Program-made: the position numbers and the translations under genes
Shown: positions 1-5,593 of the stretch, one piece after another
Layout of the letters: each line of letters opens with the position of its first letter
Position numbering within the stretch: position 1 is the first letter of the stretch
From: an uncultured Opitutaceae bacterium
GTDB lineage: Bacteria; Verrucomicrobiota; Verrucomicrobiae; Opitutales; Opitutaceae
Direction of reading: 5' to 3'
Length of the DNA: 14,250 bases
Assembly: GCA_946482625.1 (NCBI GenBank)
Contig: CAMLSH010000044.1
Coordinates: 1 to 14,250, forward strand
The notes under the pieces: model-generated
Database searches by the model: none
Seen by the model: the letters and a program-made list of their open reading frames with translations, nothing else
Told to the model about the DNA's origin: nothing

Positions 1-2
1 AC

Positions 3-686
3 GCGGCACCTGAGGCGGAGCCGCCGCCCTCGTCGGAGCTGTCGCCGGCGCTCGTTTACGTCACGCACCGGAAGAAGCTTTCCGAGGAGATGGAGGCGCT
101 CCGGGCTCGCTCGGCCGAGGGCGTACTGACGTTGCGCGAGGCGATCGTGGTGCTGGGCGTGCGCGCGTACACGCTGTTGCTGATCATGTTGTCGCTGCCA
201 TTTATCACGCCGATCCCGGTGCCGGGATTGTCCACGCTGTTTGGGCTGGCGGTGGGGTTGATCGCGTTGCGGCTGATGTTCGGGCAGAAGCCGTGGCTGC
301 CGGAGAAGGTGTTGAGCCGGCCGATCCCGCCGGGGTTTTTCGGGAAGGTTTTCACCTTCGCCGCGGGCATCATCCGCTTTTTGGAAAAACTGCTCCGGCC
401 GCGGCTCACGTTTCTGACGGACACGACGGTTTTGTACCGCGCGCATGCGGCGCTCATGGTGGTCGCGGCGGCGGCGTTGCTGCTTCCGCTGCCGATCCCG
501 TTTACGAATACATTTCCCGCGTGGGTGATCATCCTCGTCGCGGCGGGATTGTTGGAGCGCGATGGGTTGTTCATCCTCAGCGGTTATGTGGTCTTCGCGG
601 CGGGCGTGCTGTATTTCGTGTTTCTCGGCGAAGCGACGCAGCGGGCGGTGGTGTGGTTGAAGGATTGGGTTTTGTCGTGGTGGTGA
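3..686 (+). CDS. ExoD-family membrane protein (5' end outside the window)
   Basis: An integral inner-membrane protein resembling ExoD, a family first linked to exopolysaccharide synthesis in rhizobia; its biochemical role is not settled. The reading frame is open to the left edge. The 29 codons before the first ATG (position 90) read as plausible protein (VYVTHRKKLSEEMEAL leads into the helix), so the true start probably lies outside. Counting from the ATG at 90, about five membrane segments are visible, near residues 24-40, 46-64, 118-137, 143-157 and 159-178. The family's repeated Pro-rich turn appears twice, as PIPVPGLST (41-49) and LPLPIPFTNTFPAW (132-145), the second followed by GLLERDGL. 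It ends KDWVLSWW. Membership in the family is firm from these motifs; function is inferred only from family name. A start at 90 giving 198 residues remains possible. Confidence 0.82.
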   Translation, partial: AAPEAEPPPSSELSPALVYVTHRKKLSEEMEALRARSAEGVLTLREAIVVLGVRAYTLLLIMLSLPFITPIPVPGLSTLFGLAVGLIALRLMFGQKPWLPEKVLSRPIPPGFFGKVFTFAAGIIRFLEKLLRPRLTFLTDTTVLYRAHAALMVVAAAALLLPLPIPFTNTFPAWVIILVAAGLLERDGLFILSGYVVFAAGVLYFVFLGEATQRAVVWLKDWVLSWW

Positions 687-757
687 GGGGACGGGCTGCG
701 TTCGTTGATGTGCGATCGGCAGGCGGCTGTGTGGCGGGCGTTTTGAAGCAATTGGTG

Positions 758-808
758 TAACTGGCTTGAACGCTGCTCGAAGGTGGGGCCAGTTAACGCG
801 CGTTTTTT
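758..808 (+). terminator. Terminator-like inverted repeat after the ExoD gene
   Basis: TAACTGGC at 758-765 is matched perfectly by GCCAGTTA at 788-795, with a 22-base loop. Six T residues follow at 803-808 after a short GC spacer. This could be a weak intrinsic terminator for the upstream gene. The long loop and the seven-base gap before the T run are unlike a strong terminator, so an operator for a dimeric regulator of the downstream gene is an alternative. Confidence 0.3.
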
Positions 809-821
809 GGCAATCCTTGCG

Positions 822-851
822 TTGCCGAAATACCCTCAGAACAAGTTTAAT
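822..851 (+). promoter_or_regulatory. Candidate sigma70-type promoter before the PEPCK-like gene
   Basis: TTGCCG (822-827) and TTTAAT (846-851) are 18 bases apart and match the sigma70 consensus at 4/6 and 5/6 positions. Transcription would begin near 858, just after the first in-frame ATG (854), which would favour translation from the ATG at 884 or 908. A competing pair, TTGGCA (807-812) with TACCCT (831-836), also has an 18-base spacer and would leave the ATG at 854 in the transcript. Neither has been tested. Confidence 0.35.
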
Positions 852-853
852 TC

Positions 854-3800
854 ATGGCGCTAACGTCCGCTCCGTTTTCCGCCATGTCCAACCGCTCAAT
901 TCACACCATGCCTGCCACCCTCCCCGCTTCGTCCGAGGATAAACTTCGCCACGCCATCAATCTCCGCCTCGCGCTGCTGGGTTTGCCGACGGTGAGCGAC
1001 GCGCATTCGTCGGGCTGGACGGATATGGCCGGGCCGATCTTCGCGCGGCATCGCGAGACCACGCGTCAGCTGATCGATCCGCTATGCCCGGCCGACCATC
1101 GCATCCAGGCGTGGCTCGAGCATTATCTCACGGAGGTCGGACCGGCGCCGATGTTGCCGGCAAAGACCTTCGTGCTCGATCAGGCGGGTCTGGCGCGGGC
1201 GCTTTCGCTGCCGACGACGAGTGACGAGTGTTCTTCGCCTCTTTTGAAAAGCTACCGTCTGCGCCAGGGCGTGCTGCATAATCCCGCCAGCGACCGGCGC
1301 ACGACGCAGGGCGTTTTTCACGTGGCCGAGGGCGGGCTCCCGGTGCCCGACGACAAGCTCGCGGTGCCGAAGCGGGCGTTCGCCAAGATGCTCGAATTCG
1401 CGCTCAATCCGCCGCGCGAGCTGATGCGCCTGCCATTTACGCAGGGGCAGGAAAACGAGGCGGAGACGTTTGTCTCGCTGCTGTTGCGTCCCCTCGTGTG
1501 TCCGTCCGTGCCTGGCTTCACGAAGGAGAAGCGCATGGAAATCCGCTTCATCGTGCCGGGCTCGCTGGTGAGCAATCTCGACTTCGTGGAGGAGATTTTC
1601 GGCAACTGGGGTGATCCGTATTTGCCGGAGAATGACGCGGGTCTCGATGTGGACCGTTGGAACGGCCACACGGGTTGCGTGATCTTGGCGCCGCATCTGG
1701 TCACCGTGCCGAAGCATCTCGCCGGTCTGCCACACTGGGATCTGGCCACGCCGCGTCAGCGCCGCGACGGCATGTGCTGGAAGGACGAGAACGAGCTCTA
1801 CAACAACGGCTCCGCCTTCAAGCTCACCGCCCGCAACGAGCGCGGCGTGATGGTGACGCTCATCGCCGACAACTACTACGGCTACTGCAAGAAAGAGGTG
1901 AAGACGCAGATCAGCTTCTCCGCGAACCTGCAGGGGCTGGCCGAAGAGGAACACGCGGGCGGCGCGCTGGTGTTCCCGAGCTACGATCTCGGCGAAGAGT
2001 TTTCTGGATACGCTGAGGAAAAGACGCGGTCCTTCGACGATGTGCTGAAGCGCCTCGGCGACACGTTCGAAGCACGGCCGGACGGCAGCGCGGTGGATAG
2101 AAAACACCCGGACGTGATCCTCGTGCCGGAGGCGACGACCTTCAACCTGCGCAAACAGACGATCTCGTGGAAGGACGCGCATGGCGGCACGAAGTCGATC
2201 AAGCTGCTCGCCGGAAAAACCTATCTGCGCCCCAGCGGCTATCGCGTACACATGGAGCCGATTCCCGGCGCCGGTGCGTGGCGGCTCGTCGGTACCGTCG
2301 CCGAAGGCACGGTGTGCCATAAGCCCTGCACGGTCTCGGGCGGCGGCAAATCGGAAATCTCCAAGGCGATCTCCTATGCGATTCTCCCGGGCCATGTGTT
2401 CGTGGCGGATTTCGAAAAAGACTTCGACGCGGTCGCCGCGATCCTCGCGAAGGATTTTTCGAATCGCTTCCGCGATGCCGCGCGCAACGGCAAGGACGCG
2501 CGCATGATCCTCAGCCCGCAGCGTTCGCTCGGCAGCGTGATCAAATTGCTCACGCCCTCGCGCAAGGAATATAGCGACGAGTACAACACCTGGCTCACCT
2601 CGATCCCGCAGCACATCAAGGAGCTGATCTTCGTGCTGAAGCGTTTCCACAAGGCCGAGTGGGGCGCGCACTGGCGCGAGCATTTTTCCGTGGATACGAT
2701 CAACGGACGGCCTGGCTACGAGCTGAAGCTCGACGGCCGCAAGCTGGTGACGAACTGCTTGCGCGTCGGCTTCGAGGAAGACGGCTCGTGGCGCGTCTTC
2801 GGCCTGCGCAACGACTTCCATCCCGCGGCGAAAGTGCAGATGGAGGACGACATCACGGCCTCCGTCGTCGCGCCGGTGAAGGCGTTGAAGAACCTGCCGA
2901 CCAATCTTCGCGCGGCCGATGCGGTGAAGATTGTGCAGAACACGGAGAACCGTCTCTTCCAGCGCCCGGACGACGCGGTGCATCGCGGTTACGATCACCA
3001 GGCTGAGGCGGATCTCGCTTCGCCGGGCTCGTTCATCTCGAACTTCGAACCGCTGACCGGCGCCGATGCGCGCGCGATCATGGAAGACGCGATCGGTTAC
3101 AACGCCTACACGGAGCCGATGCGGAATCTCATCCGCGACGCGGCTGCGCCGGACGCCAAGCCGAAGTATTTCGTCTCCTCCGCGCACTCGCGCATCGTGG
3201 ACGGCAAACCCACGAAGAATCCGCGCTACCTGCAGCTGCGTCCCGACATTGTGGATGCGCACGGCACGTACGTCGCGGAGCTTGGCGCGCGCCTGCATCG
3301 CGGACTGGCCTCGGCCGATCCGGTGTTCACGCCTGTCGGTGTGCTCGCACCCGGCCGTCGCAATAATCCTCCGGAAAAAGGCGTCCGCCCACTCGCGGTG
3401 TACAATCCAGTCCACTTCATGGAGCTGCCGGAGCTGTTTATGGAGTTCATCAGCTCGATGACGGGGAAATCGCCCTCAACCACGGGCGCGGGTTCGGAAG
3501 GCGCGCTGACGAAGGGTCCGTTCAACGCGTTGCCGCCCATCATCGATCTCAACGCCGCGCTGGTGTCGTTTATCATCACTGGACACGACGCATTCGTCTC
3601 CGCCGCCGGCTACGTGGGGCCCAAGGTGCGCGTCGATCACGACGTGAGCCTGCTCATCCCGGAGATTTTCTCCCGCATGACGGCGGCCGAGCGCGACGCG
3701 AAGGCGTTGATCGCAGAAGGCTGCCTGGAGAAGTGCGCGGACTTCACGCACGACGGCCAGACGGTCCTCGCGAGCCGTCTCGGCTACCGCATCACGACGC

Positions 3801-4321
3801 GTTTTGTGCGCGTGTATTTCGGGCGCGTCTTCGATCATCCGCACGCCGTCTTCACCGATGAGATGTTGCGTCCGGAATTGCAGGACATGGCGGTCTTCGT
3901 CGATGGCATGGACAACATCTGCGCCACGCATCGCCGCGTCGCGGAGAGTTATTTCAACGACAAGTCGATCGAGCTCGCGGTGCCGCCGCTCAAGGCGTTG
4001 CTGCACGTCATGGCGCACGGCTCGTTCGAGGGCAAAGGCCTCGACGATCCGTCGGTGCGCGCGCTCTTCACGAAGGAGAACATGCTCGCTAGCCCGTGGT
4101 ACGCGGAACGCCTCGCGGCGAAACAGCGCGTGGAAACCACGCTGTGGAAGCGTCACGTGAAATATCTCGGCGACTATCTCGACCGGCCGAATTGTGAGTC
4201 GACGGTTGCGCGGTTCGATCTGAAGGGACGTTTTGCGCGTGCGCAGGCGGAACTGAAAGCGGTCGAATCGCCGGCGTATCTCGCGAGTTTGCAGCACTCG
4301 CTCGGCGTGCAGCCGCTGTGA
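854..4321 (+). CDS. Probable PPi-type phosphoenolpyruvate carboxykinase (very large PEPCK-like protein)
   Basis: Expected to interconvert oxaloacetate and phosphoenolpyruvate using pyrophosphate/phosphate rather than ATP or GTP. At 1155 residues it matches the roughly 1100-residue PPi-PEPCK class known from Entamoeba and Propionibacterium, and is about twice the size of ATP- or GTP-PEPCK. No signal peptide or membrane segment is seen, so it is cytoplasmic. NYYGYCKKE (340-348) resembles the metal-binding loop WYGGEMKK of ATP-PEPCK. TVSGGGKSEIS (493-503) resembles its kinase-1a P-loop GLSGTGKTTLS, and FVADFEKDFD (516-525) falls where the kinase-2 segment LIGDDEHGW would. About 148 residues separate the lysine pair from the P-loop, far more than in ATP-PEPCK. 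A second glycine-rich stretch, TGKSPSTTGAGSEGALTKG, starts at 870. The start is uncertain: ATGs at 854, 884 and 908 are in frame, none has a clear Shine-Dalgarno, and conserved-looking sequence begins only around residue 27. A strong terminator follows, so it is probably monocistronic. The coding call is near certain; the enzymatic call rests on motif resemblance and size. Confidence 0.72.
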   Translation: MALTSAPFSAMSNRSIHTMPATLPASSEDKLRHAINLRLALLGLPTVSDAHSSGWTDMAGPIFARHRETTRQLIDPLCPADHRIQAWLEHYLTEVGPAPMLPAKTFVLDQAGLARALSLPTTSDECSSPLLKSYRLRQGVLHNPASDRRTTQGVFHVAEGGLPVPDDKLAVPKRAFAKMLEFALNPPRELMRLPFTQGQENEAETFVSLLLRPLVCPSVPGFTKEKRMEIRFIVPGSLVSNLDFVEEIFGNWGDPYLPENDAGLDVDRWNGHTGCVILAPHLVTVPKHLAGLPHWDLATPRQRRDGMCWKDENELYNNGSAFKLTARNERGVMVTLIADNYYGYCKKEVKTQISFSANLQGLAEEEHAGGALVFPSYDLGEEFSGYAEEKTRSFDDVLKRLGDTFEARPDGSAVDRKHPDVILVPEATTFNLRKQTISWKDAHGGTKSIKLLAGKTYLRPSGYRVHMEPIPGAGAWRLVGTVAEGTVCHKPCTVSGGGKSEISKAISYAILPGHVFVADFEKDFDAVAAILAKDFSNRFRDAARNGKDARMILSPQRSLGSVIKLLTPSRKEYSDEYNTWLTSIPQHIKELIFVLKRFHKAEWGAHWREHFSVDTINGRPGYELKLDGRKLVTNCLRVGFEEDGSWRVFGLRNDFHPAAKVQMEDDITASVVAPVKALKNLPTNLRAADAVKIVQNTENRLFQRPDDAVHRGYDHQAEADLASPGSFISNFEPLTGADARAIMEDAIGYNAYTEPMRNLIRDAAAPDAKPKYFVSSAHSRIVDGKPTKNPRYLQLRPDIVDAHGTYVAELGARLHRGLASADPVFTPVGVLAPGRRNNPPEKGVRPLAVYNPVHFMELPELFMEFISSMTGKSPSTTGAGSEGALTKGPFNALPPIIDLNAALVSFIITGHDAFVSAAGYVGPKVRVDHDVSLLIPEIFSRMTAAERDAKALIAEGCLEKCADFTHDGQTVLASRLGYRITTRFVRVYFGRVFDHPHAVFTDEMLRPELQDMAVFVDGMDNICATHRRVAESYFNDKSIELAVPPLKALLHVMAHGSFEGKGLDDPSVRALFTKENMLASPWYAERLAAKQRVETTLWKRHVKYLGDYLDRPNCESTVARFDLKGRFARAQAELKAVESPAYLASLQHSLGVQPL

Positions 4322-4329
4322 GTTGAGCG

Positions 4330-4360
4330 GTCGGCTGCGGCCCACGCAGCCGACGTTTTC
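4330..4360 (+). terminator. Rho-independent terminator of the PEPCK-like gene
   Basis: A perfect 10-base-pair stem, GTCGGCTGCG (4330-4339) with CGCAGCCGAC (4345-4354), closes a five-base loop and is followed by GTTTT. It begins eight bases after the stop codon of the PEPCK-like gene. The T run is short, but stem strength and position make the call good. Confidence 0.8.
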
Positions 4361-4366
4361 GAGATT

Positions 4367-4412
4367 GATGGAGGCGCGGTGCTTTCACCGCGCCCATCTC
4401 TATCGGAGATGG
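4367..4412. repeat. Pair of overlapping, mutually exclusive hairpins
   Basis: GGCGCGGTG (4373-4381) pairs perfectly with CACCGCGCC (4386-4394) around a CTTT loop. The stem extends through GATG (4367-4370) and CATC (4395-4398) with a two-base bulge. The right arm can instead form a second hairpin, CCATCTC (4394-4400) with GAGATGG (4406-4412). The two cannot form fully at once. It sits beyond the terminator at 4330-4360 and touches the palindrome cluster at 4413-4522, so it may be part of the same repeat element. Confidence 0.6.
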
Positions 4413-4522
4413 CCGAAGGTGGAGAGCGCACTCTGAGCGCGCTGTGCGATGCCGGATCGCGAATGATGCGATATGGCGATTCGACGTCGAACAACGCGCG
4501 GGGACCGCGCGTTCCACCTCGG
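4413..4522. mobile_element. MITE-like palindromic repeat element, about 110 bases
   Basis: The ends form an imperfect terminal inverted repeat: CCGAAGGTGGAGAGCGC at 4413-4429 against the reverse complement of 4507-4522, CCGAGGTGGAACGCGC. Inside are CGCAC (4427-4431) paired with GTGCG (4444-4448), the 12-base perfect palindrome TTCGACGTCGAA (4480-4491), and a perfect 9-bp stem with a three-base loop, AACGCGCGG (4493-4501) and CCGCGCGTT (4505-4513). No convincing protein is encoded here: the dehydrogenase frame is open from 4473, but its family fold starts only at 4581. The structure fits a small non-autonomous element or a REP/BIME-type intergenic repeat. Whether it recurs in the genome cannot be seen from this window; no clear target-site duplication was found. 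Confidence 0.5.
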
Positions 4523-4580
4523 AAAAATCTCTCGGAAAAGTTCGCGCTGCTGCGGAGCTGGCATTTCGTGGCGGTTTCTT

Positions 4581-5468
4581 ATGCCCGAAAAAATCGCCTT
4601 TGTCGGAGTCGGCCGGATGGGTGCCAACATGGCGCGCCGTCTTCATGAGTGTGGTTATCCCATCGCTGCGGTTTACGACGCGTATGCGCCTTCCGCAGCG
4701 GCGCTGGCCGGGGAATTGAAGATCACGCACGCCCCCACCCTCGCGGCGGTCACGGCGGCGGCGGAGGTGATTTTCACCGTCGTCACCGACGATGCCGCGC
4801 AGCTCGGCGTGTTTGCGGCCTCCGGCGATTCGTTGCTCGCGGGCGCGAAGGGAAAATTTTTTATCAACTGCGCAACGATCACGCCGGCGACTCACGTCGA
4901 AGTGGAGCGTCGTGCGAAAGCCGTGGGCGCGACGGCGCTGGAGGCCTGCATGGCGTCGTCGATTCCGCAGGCGCGCAACGGCACGCTTTATCTGATGTGC
5001 GGTGGTGAGCGGGCAACGTTCGAGCGGGTGAAGCCGATCCTGGAAAAACTCAGCACGGCGCTTCGCTACATCGGCTCGACCGGACAGGCCGCCCAAGTGA
5101 AGGCGCTCGTCAACATGGTCATGAACATCAACACCGCCGGTCTCGCCGAAGGGCTGGGGCTCGGGCACGCGCTCGGTCTCGATCTTGATATGTTGCGCGA
5201 AGTGTTTTCCCAGACGGGCGCAAATTCGCAGGTGCTCAAGACGGACGGGGAAGACATGCAGAACCGGGCGCACGACTGTTATTTTTCCGGCGCTCACGCG
5301 GCCAAGGACAGCGGCATCGCGTATCAGCTCGGCCTGGACGCCGGGCTCCATCTTCCGCTCGCGAAGGCGACGAAGGAACAGTTCGACGAGCTGGTGAGGC
5401 GGGGCTTGGGCGGGCTGGATAAGAGCGGCGTCGCCGAGCTGACCTTCAAAGGCCGGCACGGAGGCTGA
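4581..5468 (+). CDS. NAD(P)-dependent beta-hydroxyacid dehydrogenase (3-hydroxyisobutyrate dehydrogenase family)
   Basis: A soluble 295-residue oxidoreductase of the 3-hydroxyisobutyrate/tartronate-semialdehyde reductase superfamily, which oxidises a beta-hydroxyacid or reduces the matching semialdehyde. The N-terminus IAFVGVGRMG carries the Rossmann motif GVGRMG at 9-14. The conserved Gly-x5-Lys-x3-Asn region is present as GQAAQVKALVN, giving catalytic Lys174 and Asn178. The C-terminal all-helical domain begins around 165, with the late conserved Lys242-Asp243 in AAKDSGIA. The substrate-binding segment, DAPVSGG in typical members, reads EACMASS here (121-127), so the substrate is probably not the textbook one. 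The ATG at 4581 was chosen because the family fold begins there; the frame is open back to 4473 but that upstream part overlaps the palindromic repeat and looks noncoding. There is no strong Shine-Dalgarno. The glycosidase gene starts 125 bases downstream on the same strand, so cotranscription is possible but unproven. Confidence 0.88.
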   Translation: MPEKIAFVGVGRMGANMARRLHECGYPIAAVYDAYAPSAAALAGELKITHAPTLAAVTAAAEVIFTVVTDDAAQLGVFAASGDSLLAGAKGKFFINCATITPATHVEVERRAKAVGATALEACMASSIPQARNGTLYLMCGGERATFERVKPILEKLSTALRYIGSTGQAAQVKALVNMVMNINTAGLAEGLGLGHALGLDLDMLREVFSQTGANSQVLKTDGEDMQNRAHDCYFSGAHAAKDSGIAYQLGLDAGLHLPLAKATKEQFDELVRRGLGGLDKSGVAELTFKGRHGG

Positions 5469-5488
5469 GGCGTTTTCACCCGAGGTCA

Positions 5489-5569
5489 GGCCCGCTTGGG
5501 CCGCTCGGCTGCGATAAGCGGTAAATCGGACGCTTCGGGTAAGCAGCCGGTCGCGGGCCCGGCGGCTGC
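5489..5569. repeat. Two GC-rich stem-loops between dehydrogenase and glycosidase genes
   Basis: GGCCC (5489-5493) pairs with GGGCC (5498-5502) around GCTT. GCAGCCG (5543-5549) pairs with CGGCTGC (5563-5569) around a 13-base loop that contains the palindrome GGGCCC. Neither has a T run. They could slow transcription or stabilise message ends; no promoter stands out in this 125-base gap. Confidence 0.35.
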
Positions 5570-5593
5570 CCGGAGAGTGGAAGCTGCTTTTCC

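Noticed and set aside
1082..3415. A 777-codon open frame antisense to the PEPCK-like gene
   Set aside because: Its protein is Arg/His/Ala-rich with no recognisable motif, as expected for the mirror of a GC-rich gene. The plus-strand frame carries all conserved motifs.
3461..3520. TGKSPSTTGAGSEGALTKG as a second ATP-binding P-loop in the PEPCK-like protein
   Set aside because: It lacks the GxxxxGK[ST] spacing and the preceding hydrophobic strand, so it is noted only as a conserved-looking glycine-rich segment.
4518..4539. Direct repeat CTCGGAAAA (4518-4526 and 4531-4539) as a target-site duplication of the repeat element
   Set aside because: Both copies lie on the same side of the element, overlapping its right end, so they cannot be flanking duplications.
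4473..4580. Longer N-terminus for the beta-hydroxyacid dehydrogenase
   Set aside because: The extra 36 codons overlap the palindromic repeat, and the family fold starts right at the ATG at 4581.
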